A DNA stretch of 64,000 bases, taken from Rehmannia glutinosa (lineage: Eukaryota > Streptophyta > Magnoliopsida > Lamiales > Orobanchaceae). The number at the start of each line of letters is the position of its first letter. Within the stretch, counting starts at the first letter, position 1. Positions 34,335-47,080 of this stretch are shown piece after piece. A program made the position numbers and the translations under genes. Below the pieces are notes generated by a model, which was not told the origin of the DNA, ran no database searches, and saw only the letters and a program-made list of their open reading frames with translations. The stretch spans positions 11,359,971 through 11,423,970 of the forward strand of contig CM071926.1 in assembly GCA_016081115.2 (NCBI GenBank). The letters run 5' to 3'.

Positions 34335-35571
34335 TGTTAGTCCAAGTGACTACGATAATCTAGAGGGGGTGAATAGATTATCTCGGTTTTTCAAATTTTA
34401 CCCTTTTTTCGAATAATCAAGCAAAGACGAGAATGTAAATGCGGAAATTAAACAACACTCGTCGATTTATAGAGCTTCAACACACCTAGGGCCTAATTCT
34501 CTACCACCCAAAGATATCCAGGGATGGATTTCAAAAAGAAAAAAAGATTTTATTAATTACCAAAATTAATACAACAACACCTTGAGGATTACCACAACCC
34601 TCTTACAACACCTTCAAGGAGATTACCACAATCTTCCTTCACCACCTTTGAAGAGTACCACACTCTCCAAACACCTATCACCTAGATCACCCAAGTGTAT
34701 TCTTACCACAAGAATACTCACAAGGATGTCTTGTGTTGAATGATGACCAAAATCAAGATTACAACTCAATAATGAATAATACAATAAGAGTACAAGTGTA
34801 ATCAAGAATTGAAAGCCTAGACCTCAAAGAAGTGCAAGTGCAAGTGCTTAGGCTAATACAATAAGATTTATGAAAGTGTTTGCTTGTATGCTCTTTTGCT
34901 TGTGTAATGTGTTGTATCTTGTTGCTTGAATGAAGCCTCTATTTTATAGGAGAGATCTTGGCTTGATTTCCGGACATAGGCTCCTCCTTGGGGAGTGATT
35001 TGCTCCAAAAGAAACTATTTAAAATCAAGATTATAGCTGTTAGAAATCAATCCCACAAATTAGGGAAAAGTCAGTTCAGAAAATGCAATGAGATAGTTTG
35101 TTGATAAAACGGGGGTTCGACCGTCGCCTTGAGAGATAAGATTGAAATGAGTTTGCTGTGATTTTTACACGGGGGACTGGTCGGAGAGAGGGGTTCGATC
35201 GGTCGCCCTTGATCTTGACCGATTGGGGGTGTTTAAAAACCGAAACAGAGAAGACAGAACTTGAGAGGGCCTTCCAGTACCGGTCGCCCCTACCGGGTCG
35301 ACTAGTCGCCCTCCCGATTTCTCATACGCCCCTTTTTCTGTTTCAAAACTCAACTCAGGTACATGTTGCCCTATAGGGCGACCTGGTCGAGCATGAAACA
35401 AAAGTGTTGTCCAATTTCTTATCGAAAATAAACTCCAAAATACTCCAGAAAAATAGTAAAAATATTTTAAATCGATCGGAAGTATTTAGACAACATTTAG
35501 GGACATTGTTTTGGTTTAAAAACTCATTTGAACAAAATCATCAAAATCATGATAAAAACATTTATCTAACA
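34335..35571 (-). repeat. 5' LTR of the inner copia element
   Basis: 1237 bp. On the minus strand it begins TGTTAGATAAATG at 35571 and ends GGACTAACA at 34335. A TATA-like CTATAAAATAGAGG lies near 34935-34948. GC clusters with GGTCG motifs lie at about 35115-35395, including CCTATAGGGCGACC near 35368. Confidence 0.92.
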
Positions 35572-35576
35572 TATAT

Positions 35577-35771
35577 TACTCTTGTTATGCATATTGATAG
35601 GGGAGTTTTTGCAAAAATGTTTTTGAAAATCTTTACTCCCTTCCTTGTGATTTTTATGCGTGGAATGTTGTCGCTCTCAACGGATACTTATTTTTAACCG
35701 GTAAAATTGTTTTGTTTTCAAAATCGAGCTCTTTAAATTGTTTTGGTTTGTAATCATCAAAAAGGGGAATT
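35577..35771 (+). other. outer copia 3' end with polypurine tract
   Basis: Continuation of the outer element after the inner insertion. TTTGTAATCATCAAAAAGGGG-type text ends in AAAAAGGGGAATT directly before the LTR at 35772, the plus-strand polypurine tract. Confidence 0.85.
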
Positions 35772-37213
35772 TGTTTGATAAATATTTTTATCATGATTTT
35801 GATGATTTTGTTTTTACACCAAAACAATGTTCTTAAATGTTGTCCAAATACTTTGCTAAATGATTTAAAATATTTTTACTAATTTTTGAGTATTTCTTCA
35901 AGTTTATTTTCGACAAAAAATTGGACAACACTTTTGATGATTTTGTGTTAATGTGTTTTCACACCAAAACAATATTTCTAAATTTTGTCCAAATACTCCC
36001 GATCGGTCTAAAATGTTTTTACTATTTTTCGGAGTATTTCTTGAAGTTCATTTTTGATAAAAATTGGACAACTCCTCTGTTTTGAGGTCAACCAGTCGCC
36101 CTATAGGGCAACCCGTATCGATAGTTGCGCAAAGCAGAGAACTTCATATTCTTTGAAAATAGTGAGGTCGACCGGTCACCCTATAGAGCGACCGGTGGCG
36201 TCAACCGGTCGGCCTATAGGGCGACCGATACCCAAGTTTGGTTGAATTTGCAAACTTCTATGTATTGATTTTTTGAAGAGGCGGACCGGTCCACGGTCGG
36301 ACACCCCATCGACCGGTCTCCCTATGTATTTTTCGTGAAAAATACTTTCAAAACTTATCTCTGCGCGACCGGTCGCTATAGGTTTTGACAGCAAACTATC
36401 CGTTGAGTTTGCGGTAAAGCTTTTCCTTAAATTATGGGGTTGATTTCTAACAGCTATAATCTTGATTTTAATTGCATTTTTTTTTGTAGAAATCAGTCCC
36501 CAAGAGGAGCCTATCCATGATCAATCATCTCCTATAAATAGAGGAAGATTTGAAGCAACACAACAAGAGAGAATATTACAACACAACAAGTTACATTCAA
36601 GCAAACACTTTTGTTCTTCTATTTCAATATTCTTGTTGTAATAGCCTACGGTCTTACACTTTTACATCTTGAGGTCTAAGCTTAATTCTTGATTAAATGT
36701 GCACTCAAAATTGTATTGTTCATTATAGAGTTGTAATCTTGAATTTTTGTGGTCATCATTCAACACAAGATATCCTTGTGAGTGTTCTTGTGGTAAGAAC
36801 ACACTTGGGTGATCTAGGTGTTAGGTGCAAGAAGATTGTGGTAATCTTCTTATTGAAGAGTGTGGTGCTCTTTGAGGTGTTGAAGAATTTGGTGTTCTTC
36901 AAGGTTGAAGATTGTGGTAATCTTCAAGGGAGATTGTGGTAATCTCCAAAGAGGTGTTGTAAGGTGATGTTGTATTAATTGTGGTAATTAATAAAATCTT
37001 TTTTCTTTTTGAAATCCATCCCAGGAGATCTTTGGGGTGGTAGAGGATTAGGCCCTAGGTGGGTTGAACCTTTATAAATCGACGCATGTTGTTTACTTCC
37101 CACACCTTCATTTTTATCTTGGCTTGTTTGTTTTGAAAAAGAGGGCATAATCGAGAAAATGGAGATAATCTATTCACTTCCCCTCTAGATTATCGTAGCC
37201 GCTTGGACTTTCA
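35772..37213 (+). mobile_element. 3' LTR of the outer copia element, intact
   Basis: 1442 bp from TGTTTGATAAATATTTTTATC to TTGGACTTTCA. The U3 has a strong GC cluster at 36085-36390 with near-palindromes around CCTATAG flanked by ACCGGTC / GACCGGT. The TATA box CCTATAAATAGAGG is near 36530, and U5 carries GATTGTGGTAATCTTC repeats (36830-36950) and an AATAAAATC near 36990. The 5-bp flank on the right is ATAAT; it has no exact partner next to 19839. Confidence 0.9.
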
Positions 37214-37508
37214 ATAATATCGCATGGAAATCATGTTTAACTGAACAAAAAAATATTTTCTATACCTTTGGTCACGGTAATATTTTCTATTAATAATATT
37301 GAATCTAATTATTTCATTCGTAAAAATTGAGAAAAATACGAAAAAAATTACAATACCGACTAAAATAAGTATAACAAATAAAGAAGATTGAAATTTGTAA
37401 AATTTGCTACCTAAAATCCAGATTATATATTTCCTTTTATAAAAAAAAATGGACAGTATAAATACATACAATCATTCATTAATTTTCACATAAAACCGGA
37501 GAGCAATT

Positions 37509-39425
37509 GTGATTTTTCCTCAAAGAACCTCAAAACTTCCTGCCTTTCAACCTTTTCGTTTGCAAAATATGGCACCCATGTTTACTTTAATCAAGGATTT
37601 GAACAAGAGTAAAACGAGCTGGGCACTTAAACTACGTCTGGTTCGTGTGTATCAAAAGCCAACTTTCAATGACAACACCCAAATACAGAGTTTTGAATGT
37701 ATCTTTCACGATTTTGAGGTATGAAAAAATTTCAGATTATGTTATGTCAGAGTTTATTTGGACTGCAGAAATAATCGTATGACATGCACGCTTTGGGAAG
37801 ACTATGTTGATACTATCTTGAAGAGCATAGTCTAGAACCAATTGTGATTATTCTCCAAATGTGTAGAGCCAAGGTGTTTAAAGGTAAATTCAAATAATCT
37901 AAAATATTTTTTTATTTTTTGGTGCAATTTGACAATAACTGAGTTTGTTTTTATCATTTTTTCAACAAGTAGATGAGGTTAAGATATCAAATTCGTTTCA
38001 TGTGACAAAACTGATTGTCAATGGAGAGGAAGATGAGATAAAGGAATTCAAGAGAAGGTTAACATTATAATATTATTCACAGCATTATAATATAATTCAC
38101 TTTTTGATGTATTTATATGTTTAGATAATTAAAGTATGTTAATTGAAATTTTGTTGTTTTATTCAAAGATTGTGAATCTTGAATAGTAGCCACCCAAACT
38201 ATTCGATCAGTCATGTCACTGTGCCATCGAATGTTACTGTTTCAGAAGATTTAGCCTCAGGTGAATCTTCCGTACAAACAATTGAGCAGTTGTATTCGAA
38301 TAGATAGGTAACAATTTTTTAATTCTGTTGTTAATTGTATTAAGATTCGACTATAAAAAATCTTATTATTTGGTTTTATAATTAATTTTCAGATTGGTAG
38401 CTTTTGGGTGTGTGCTATAATTATCTCATTTATGGGGATGATGGTACCTATCTTGCCCTTTATGTCCAAAGAAATTGCCCAAGGCAAAAAGTAGATAAGT
38501 TATATTGCTATGGTTGTGACAAATTCGAAAATTGGGAATTTAAGGTATTTATTCCTTTTATATCTTTGTTATCTCTTTTTTAATCATATGTAAATAAGAT
38601 TTTAATTTTTTTCTTATTATATAATATTAGTACAAGCTCGAGATTCAAGTTGTGGATGAAAGCGGAAATGTACCACTTCGCTTATGGGACATGGATTGTG
38701 AAAAGCTAATTGGAATACCTTGTGCAATTCTCATGAGACAATACCTTGATGTATGTTTATCGTTTAAATATTTATATACATTTTGTAGTTGGACACATAA
38801 TTTTGATTATATATTAATATATGGGAGACAGACGAGACATCCCGGATGAAATTGCAGTTTGATAGACAAAACATTATTTTTTAAAGTTCAAGTTAAAGGA
38901 GATCACCAAGCATTTGGATGAGCCTTAATGAGATTGAAATTGACGACCAATGACCACTTGATTAAAACATATGGTCGGGTTGCAATTGAAAGTCGGTATA
39001 TAAATGAACTATTAATTTTAACCTATTTATTTGTTTATTGTAAAAAAATTATAATTCATAATTAATTATATATTTTGCTTCAATTTTAGGAATCGACTTT
39101 TGTCCAAACTACATAATGATGGAGAATATGACAAAAAGGTTGACAATTATATTATCTTGTTTTATTACTTTTTAATTATATATTTATAAAAACATTAAAC
39201 TAAGTTAACTACATCTTATTTGCGGGAAGATTCTTCTAAAGATGAAGTTAACACTCCAAGTAAGACAAACTAAATGAAAAGAAGTAGTGAAAGCAAGCCC
39301 GCCATTTAAAAGAATTCTTTTTGATGATTTTGCCTCTTCCACAAGTGCAAAAAGTTGAAGGAGTTTATAAAGAAAGAGGATGATGATCCAGAAGAAATAG
39401 AATTTGGACATTTTGGTATTTTTTT
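37509..39425 (+). pseudogene. RPA1-like (replication protein A large subunit) gene of the Helitron
   Basis: Exon 1 (37509-37718) reads FTLIKDLNKSKTSWALKLRL, an RPA-type OB-fold start, and ends at a GTATG donor. Further coding pieces are a second OB-fold (CRNNRMTCTLWEDYVDTIL near 37762-37820, IVIILQMCRAKVFKG near 37845-37882), ISNSFHVTKLIVNGEEDEIKE near 37985-38050, and the C-terminal zinc-ribbon domain (CPLCPKKLPKAKS near 38453-38495, then CYGCDKFENWEF). After an intron the C-terminal domain continues as KLEIQVVDESGNVPLRLWD (38635-38695). A distal KTYGRV piece lies near 38965. Stops and frameshifts, for instance inside the zinc ribbon, show decay. RPA binds single-stranded DNA, and Helitron copies probably assist rolling-circle replication. 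Confidence 0.8.
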
Positions 39426-40748
39426 ATGGTTTACTTGCTTTTTAGAGGATTATTATCAGCTTTTTATGAATAAATTGTTGTTTTGGTTCATCTAGTTTGG
39501 TAATTCAAGGGCATTTGAACATTACTGTTTTTTATGGTATTAATTAAGTAATAAATTTTTTTTTTGGTTTTTTAAAACTTTAGTGTTTTATTTATTCCCA
39601 CAATTAAAATTGTTTTTAGATTTAAATTACATTTAACTATCTTAGAAAATTAAAAAATAATGCAATGCCAAACACTAGAAAAATACAATATAAGCCACAA
39701 AATTTATAAGTGCACAAAATCTAAATAGCAAGAAGTAAAAATATGCTGAAGAAATCAAAATTAAGACCCCCAAGCACCTTCAGGGTTCCACTATACTCAT
39801 GGTATAGGGTCAAGTAGGTATTTTGCTTTAGGAGTTTTTTTTACCAAAATATAATCCAAAAAAATAGCATCAGATAATAAATTATTTAAATAATGCAAAT
39901 CATGAACATTGAAAAAACGTTTCCTATATTGCAATGATAATATATATTCAACCATTTATTCCTATTAGCTTACTTCATTGCATAATTACTTAACTCTCTC
40001 AAAAAAACATCTAAAAAATTATGAATATTGCTTCTGTAAACATTTGTCTAACATACCATAAAAACATAGTCAAATATCAGACTTTATTTATTGGATGGTA
40101 AATTTAGATAGATCAGAATGATTATCATAATTTAATTATGGCTGGAATACTATTATTTAATATTGTCATTGATTCTTATTCTTGATTATAAAGACTTTCC
40201 ATGATTAGATTCAATATCCAATATAAATATTGAATCATAAATCATTTTGCATTCATCATAACATTCAACTCATTAAAACATAGGCATAAAAATTCAACAA
40301 TCACTCGATATACAAACAAAAAAAAGTCACAGATCGAAATTAAACGCAATCAAAACAGATAATAATGCGGCAGCTGAAAAGGTCGACTATACTTCGCAGC
40401 ATACGAACAAGAGAAGAGAATTTTGAAGATGGTATAGTATATTTTTTTACTTAATGTTGGAAAATCATTATCATATTATATAAGTGTAGTGTGCTTATCT
40501 TATGCATAGATGTGTTCATGGCTTCTATGTAGTTAATATTTGACATTATCTGCATCATAAAGGAAATGAATTAGTAAAAAGCTATTAGGAAGAAACAACA
40601 CATGCAGAAATACTGTTGCTAAAAGAACATTTATCGGTAATTATGTTTGTCTAGTTTTTTTATAGCCTGAAATAACGAATTATTAATTTGGATATCAAGG
40701 AAAAAAATCATTAGTAATATTGTGAATTTAGTTTAAGTTCATCAAGAC
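39426..40748. other. non-coding Helitron interior
   Basis: AT-rich, no recognisable gene. ATCAAGAC at 40741-40748 is the left target duplication of the next hAT element. Confidence 0.5.
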
Positions 40749-41802
40749 TAGGGTTGTGCACGGGACTTGAAGATTACCAAAATCGAACCGATATCCGGAC
40801 CGAAAGATCTCCGAACCGAAAATATCCGTTGACTTTTTGATTTTCCCCGAACCGTACCGTACCGAAAATATTTATTGTACGGTTCTGGAGATTTTTCAAA
40901 TACCCACACCGAGAATCATACCAAACCGTACCGAACCACCCCGAACCGAGGACCCGAAGCTAGAACCGATTTTAAAGATTTTATATAAATACATATATAT
41001 TATTTCTATATTGTCTTTATTTTGATATTGAATTGACTACAAACTATATATTTGAAATTAAATTGAATATAAAGCATATTTCTGAAAAAACCATAATACT
41101 GCAACTATTATGAATTTTAAAAAACTTTGATATTAATAATAAAGTAAATAATTTGATATTAAAATTAGTTAAATCATTAGTAAATTGCACTTAAAAGAGA
41201 AACGAGTAATAGTATCATATTATAATAATATAAAAAATTATATTTTAATTTTTTTACCACATCACATAATATATAAATATAATTTTATTGATTATGTTAA
41301 GTTATTAAGTATGAGACATTGAGATTATAAATTTATACAAGTTTTTATTTCATTTTAATTTATGAAAACTATTAGTTAATTATATATGTTCTATGTCAAT
41401 AGAAGAACAATTGCCCAAATAATATACTATTATTGTATTATAGAGGTTATTAAGTTTAGAATTTTGGATTGTGTTACATATTATAGTTTTATTTTTTATT
41501 TTGAGACTATGCTAAAAAGATATTAGAACTCTAGAAGTATATCCGTTTGGTGATTTTTATATTGATTTTCTTTTTCTTTTTTTTTCCCAAATTTGTATGC
41601 TTTATTTATGGCTAATCTCCAAATCTCCGTCCCGAACCGAACCGTCCCATTAGAACCGAATCTCCGTCCCGAACTTTCGGTACGGTTCGGGACGGAGATT
41701 TTTTTCTATGGTTGATTCCGAGATTTATTTTCGAGAATCTCCAAACTTGGGACGTTCGAGATTTCCAAATCTCCAAACGCCTCGCATCACTGCACACCCC
41801 TA
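40749..41802. mobile_element. non-autonomous hAT-like element, 1054 bp
   Basis: The terminal repeats TAGGGTTGTGCA and TGCACACCCCTA are inverted with one mismatch. They are flanked by a perfect 8-bp duplication ATCAAGAC (40741-40748, 41803-41810). Subterminal arms are rich in CCGAACCG-type motifs on the left (40790-40975) and their complements on the right (41625-41700). The interior is AT-rich without a transposase. It belongs to the same broad type as the element at 993-1639. Confidence 0.93.
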
Positions 41803-41810
41803 ATCAAGAC

Positions 41811-42331
41811 TACTTTAACAGAACAAAACATGACGAAAAAAACTTATAAAATGAGTTCATAAAAACTAACATAAGAAAATTTGCTAAAACTTATAAAATG
41901 AGTTCATAAAAATTAACATAAATCTATACATTAAAATGACGAAAATTAGATCAACAAATTTCGAACTTCCTAACACATGAAACAAATTACTATGACAGAT
42001 TTGTAAGAAGAAAATACAGATCGAGAAAATAAATGTGTAATGTTTTACCTTCGAAATGAAGAAATGGAGATCTTCATATCCAACATTTCTTCAACATGCA
42101 GATATCAAAATCAAAAAATATCAATTAAAAACACAGTAATAGAAATTTACAAATAAAAACCATTATCACATCTGAAATCTTTTAACAATATTACCTTTCT
42201 AAATGATGATTCAATACCTTATACCTTTGCCCGTTCACTTCACCCGAAGAAATATTTCAGAATAACATAAAATCTGAAATATTGCAGAAGGATGGTAATA
42301 CAAAACAAATTAAAACAAAAAATGTCCATTC
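41811..42331. other. non-coding Helitron interior
   Basis: No gene. AACTTATAAAATGAGTTCATAAAAA occurs twice nearby (41843 and 41889), a ~46-bp-spaced repeat. ATTC at 42328-42331 is the left target duplication of the following insertion. Confidence 0.45.
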
Positions 42332-45300
42332 TGTGAAGCCCCAATTTTTCCGAAGCTATTAATTGATCCTTATTGTTGTTTATACATTTGATCGACTATT
42401 TTACGCGTCATTTTGACGGGTAATTAATAATAATATATACATTTTGTATCTTATTTCATTTTATTTCATTACTTGTGATCATGATCATCATTAATTCTAT
42501 TCCTCATTTATGATCACTTGATTGATCATTATTACTATTTTTGTATTTATTAGTCACCTTAGAATTTTAAGAGACTATTTATTTTGGAGACTTTTACCTT
42601 ATAGAATTAAGATTTTGATTTAGATTAAGTGATCATGAGACTTACAAGTGATCAAGGAAATCACTAATTATTTTGGAGATTGATATATTTCATCTATTAT
42701 CATCAAATTTGGGACAAAAAAAAAAATATATGGAATTACCAAATTGCCCTTGAAGTGGATTTGCCAATATGGATATTTTTGAGATAAAAATATCATCCAG
42801 CTCTTGTACACCTACACCATATATTAGTCATCTTGTGTATAATTATATCATTAATTCAAACATTATACACATCATCTTATAAACCAATTCTTTATTACTA
42901 TTTTTCCCAACTTATTCTATTCTTCCCAACATTCTTCTTATTCCTCTCAACATTCCAATTTGACCCATACTTTGACTTGCATTTTGTCTCCATGCAAGAG
43001 ACAAATTACAAGACACAATTTGAACAAAATTTTCTCTCCCTCTCTCACTATGTTGGACGGCCATATGGCCTAATTACACAAAATTTCATCTCAAAATTTC
43101 ACCAACACATTTGATCTTCCAAATCAATTCTCCTCATTCTCTCTAAAAACTCCCAACTTCTCTCTATTCTTCCTTTCATTTTCTTCTTCTATACTTAGAA
43201 AAATTTTCAACATTTCCCTCCTATTCTTCACAAAAAAATCGAACCATCATCATACAAGGTAAGAAATTTTAGCTTCAATCCATTTTTGATATCACATTGT
43301 TCATCTCTTCCACCTTCTTAACTTAAGTTTGGATTTGGTTTGGAGGTATATTTAGAAGAACTTGAAGATTTGAACTTGACAACATTTTTGAAGAAGGACC
43401 CCAAGCTTGAAGAAGAAATAGTAGAGGAAATTAGACTACAAGGTAAGAATTGTGTACTAGACCCTCTTTCTTTCCTACTCTTCCTATTTTTTTCAAATTT
43501 TAACACCCCTTTTTCATTTTTGAGAAATAGGGGCTGACCTTAGGAGATTTTGGAGTTGAGCCAAAATTTCCAATTTTTGAGCTCCATCTAGTCTCCAAAC
43601 ATCTACTACACAAGGTAAAGTGTAGTCCCTTTCATTTCCTTATTTCCTTCTTTTTCTCCTTAATTTTTCTCTCATTTTTCTAACTTCAAAATTTTGATAT
43701 TTCTTGACTTAGGGCCGACCTAAGAAGTCTCATCCAAAAATTGTGAAATTATCCTTTATTTCACAATTTCCAAATTTAAGGTGGGTGGAAAAATATTTTC
43801 TAACTTTTAGGTGTTTTGATTAAATGCATGTAGAAAATTTGATCATGAGCCTTGAGATATATATAATCTATGTATTGCATGTCAATTTTATATATCAAAT
43901 CATGAAAATTCTCAAGAGTTGCTCAAAATTATTATTTATTGAATTTTAGGTGCATGCATGTACACTTTAATGTTTTAATTGATGAATTCTTGTATGTATT
44001 GGACATGCATGTGTATGATCTTTAAAATCTATGTTTTGGATGACTTATAACCTGGAAAAGTCGAGCATAATTGATTAAATTTCAATTTTGGACTTAAAAA
44101 TGCAAAAATGGAAAGTTGGTGGACTAAATTGCAAGAAAATAAAAGTTAAAGGACCCCTCTGCAAATTTCGAAATTTGGGACTGTACTCAGGTTCAAAAAT
44201 GACTTTTGGACATTGTAATAAAGTTTTAAGAGTTTTAAGATAAATAAAATCAACTTTTAAAAGCCCAAGGACTAGATTGTAAAATTTTGAAAGTTTAAGG
44301 GCTACTTTGCAATTTTTAAAACTGTACCAGACCTTAACCTTAAAAATTGAAATTTTTACTCTTAAGGTACTGGGAATTACATCTTTTAAAAGTATTCCAA
44401 AAATCCAAGTGGTTAGGGCTTGGAAAGTAATTTTACTAAAATTGAGGGACTAATGTGTAAAATATTAAACTTGAGGACCCAAATGAAATTTCCAGGACTT
44501 ATGCAGCCCATGCACCTGTAAATACTAACTTAACTATAACTTAATTATATTTTGGACCCAAGGTTCAATTTACATAACAATTGGACCCTAAAAGCCTTAA
44601 AGGCAATTATTTTAAAATGGGACAAAAATGATATTTTCAAAAGTTGAAGGACCTACACATATTGCTTTTAAAAACTGCTTTTGTCCCAATATCCTACTAA
44701 CCTTAGTGACATTTTCCAACTGGAATCACATTAAAAGCCCTTCCGGTTTGTGAGTTCCGAATTTTTAAAACTTAAGGTCCGAATTGGCAATTTTTACAAA
44801 TTTGGGGCCAATGTGCAATTTTATAAAAGCTCGACCTCAAAACTTTAAAAACCTGAATCTCTGGATAATTTGGAGAATTTAGGAACTGACCTCATAATTT
44901 TTCAAGGTCGGGATATTTAATTATTCAATTTTTAACCCCAAAAGTGTTAGTTTTTACATAACGGGGCTAAATTACAATTTTCCTTTTATAAAGGACCTAA
45001 CTCAAATTATTTTCTCTTTTACTAAAATAGCCCTGGACTCTCTGACTTGGAGATTTAATTTAAGTATTTTACCTTCCCAAAAACCCCTGACTTATCGGAT
45101 CAATTTGACCGATTAATACCCGATCGCGGAGCGACTTCCTCGCCTTGCGAATTGAATCTATAACGGGACTTATGCCCCACCTAATCTTTCAAGATATCGA
45201 AGGTTGCTTATCCTTCCGATAATCATCTTCATCCAAAAACTCCGCCAACGCCATAATTGCCACTCGCGTTTTTCAAAAATTTTCCTAAACTGCTTCCCTG

Positions 45301-46420
45301 AATCAATAATACTGATTGCTGGTTGTTCGCTGTAATTGTAATTATTTTCTGCCGAGTCAACTTGGTGTGTCGAGCTCACAAATCGGAATGGATACGTCGG
45401 GATGGAATGGGCAAGCTGACTCGCTATTCCACTCTTAGGCCCCATCGCCCTAATCCCGCAATCGAGGGACGGAGTTTGTCCGAGGAAGCGGGTCGTAGTA
45501 TTGAGGTATAATCATGATTATGACAGATCCGAGCCTCGCCAGCTCCACGCTGTGGATTTTGTCTTTGCCTACGGAGCGATAAGGTGCCGGTCTTGGACCA
45601 TCTTGACCGGGAGTTACAAGGAAGAACGAAGGAATCATTTTGCCGATCCACACGATTCGGAGTTATCGAACCCGTTTTGGTTGGCGTTACATTTACATTT
45701 CCGCACGCAACCGCTACCTTTTGCATTGGTTGGCGCTACAAACCGTACGCAACCATTAATTGCCTTGCATGGGATTGGCGTTACACTTCCGCATACGCAA
45801 TCCTACCTGTCTTCGATTGAATCACATAGTGCTGTGTGACCATGAATCGCTTTTCTTGAATCGTATAAATATACTATTGTATTATTTTATCACGACGCTT
45901 GAATGAACTGTGTGTGAATTCATGCATCATACTCACACGTTTTCATATAATCTGTTTTCTCACATTAACTATATTGCACCACACTCGCATTACCACGATC
46001 ACCCCATCCATCGAGATTTTTGTCTCATCCCCACCGTTTTCTAACCTTAGATGAGGATTTCGTCGGAGATGTTGAACCGGCTCACGGATTGAGACCTTGT
46101 ACTACGCTTGTTGGATTTACTATTTCTTGTTGTTGATTGGACTCTTTTCTTATGTTATTGTCGGACTTTTGTATTTCGTTCCATTCGGGTTGTAATTGAG
46201 GGGCGTATGACCCCTTGACTTTAAGTTGCTATTTTGTTGACTTTCGGGTTGTAATTTGGATGATGGATTGTAAACTTTAAGTGGTAACTTGTATCTGTTA
46301 TTTATTTCCGCTATTTAGACTCTGTCTCATTGGGTTCTCGTTGATATTTTATCCTGGATCGCTTGGTTGGTTATTGTATTTAAGTTGTGGATCGTCGTCG
46401 CGTCCGTTTGGGGCGTGACA
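42332..46420 (+). mobile_element. solo LTR-like insertion, ~4.1 kb, probably gypsy chromovirus (Del/Tekay-type)
   Basis: Starts TGTGAAGCCCC and ends GGGGCGTGACA (imperfect inverted ends, TG...CA), flanked by ATTC on both sides (42328-42331, 46421-46424). Helitron-type sequence resumes on the right. The interior has the long GGACTAAATTGCAA-type text typical of plant gypsy LTRs. A TATA-like CGTATAAATATAC lies near 45862, and no gag or pol is present. Open frames near 45170-45840 are not recognisable proteins. LTRs of this length and this TGT(G/C)A-GCCCC...GGGGCGTGACA pattern are known in Del/Tekay chromoviruses; the assignment is inferred. Only 4 bp of target duplication are certain. Confidence 0.7.
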
Positions 46421-46439
46421 ATTCCAAAACAAAAGAACA

Positions 46440-47080
46440 ACAAAAAAATCGATAACAAGATGCTTAGGTTTCATAAGAACATGAAGTTTTTCAGTTTTGA
46501 AAACAAAATCATCTACAAATACGAAAAATTCAAACAAAATGTGAGGTTCGTCATTTGCGGATCGATAGATATCGGCTATGATAAAAAAAAAAAAAAATTA
46601 AAAGATAATATTAACTTATTCACTTTTCGGATCCACAAATCTATTGCTTAGATTTAAAACTCAAAAATATTGAGATTTCACATAATACCATCGAGAATCA
46701 AAATATATGATAAAATAAAAATACTAAAAGAAAAAAATGCGCGGGTTTCCTGTGAACAGGAAGTTCTTCATTTTTCAAAATAAAATCATCGACAAATACG
46801 AAAAAAATCCAAAAACAAAAACTGAACTTCATCATTAACAGATCGAAAAGTGCTCGAGTTTCATAAGAAGATGAAGTTCTTCATTTTTCAGTTTTCAAAA
46901 GAAAATTATCGACAAATAGAAAGTCCATTTTACAAATTAAAAAAATAATAAAAATCAAAAGAAAAATGCTCGGGTTTCATAAGAACATGAAGTTCTTATT
47001 TTCAAAACAAAATCATCAACAAATACGAAAAACATCAAAAAAACTGAGGTTCGTCATTATGAGATCGAAAAACTAAAAAA
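46440..47080 (+). repeat. degenerate tandem repeats in the Helitron
   Basis: Four copies of a unit reading GGTTTCATAAGAACATGAAG, TTCTTCATTTT-CAAAA, CAAAATCATC-ACAAATACG-AAAA, then GAGGTTCGTCATT and a GATCGA start near 46460, 46745, 46857 and 46973. Lengths vary from about 110 to 280 bp because of indels. Confidence 0.75.

Larger units (their letters stand above)
27142..35571 (-). mobile_element. full-length Ty1/copia retrotransposon, 8430 bp
   Basis: It is bounded by TGTTAG...CTAACA ends and a perfect 5-bp target duplication TATAT (27137-27141, 35572-35576). Reading the minus strand, the order is 5' LTR 35571-34335, PBS 34332-34321, gag, protease, integrase, RT, RNase H, a 1.3 kb non-coding stretch, polypurine tract 28396-28383, 3' LTR 28382-27142. 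This domain order (integrase before RT) defines copia. The two LTRs are about 1.24 kb each and closely similar by eye, so the insertion is fairly recent. The coding region nevertheless carries many single-base frame changes. It inserted, head against, into a plus-strand element of the same LTR family. The finer lineage (SIRE-like or Tork-like) is not resolved. Confidence 0.95.

Noticed and set aside
43318..43537. Opposing ~62-65 codon frames in the long LTR
   Set aside because: They overlap on both strands, are low-complexity (E/L or S/F rich) and lie in LTR-like non-coding sequence.
45170..45839. Cluster of overlapping open frames, up to 112 codons
   Set aside because: Six overlapping frames on both strands in a locally GC-richer stretch of the LTR-like insertion, with no domain. 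Chance frames.
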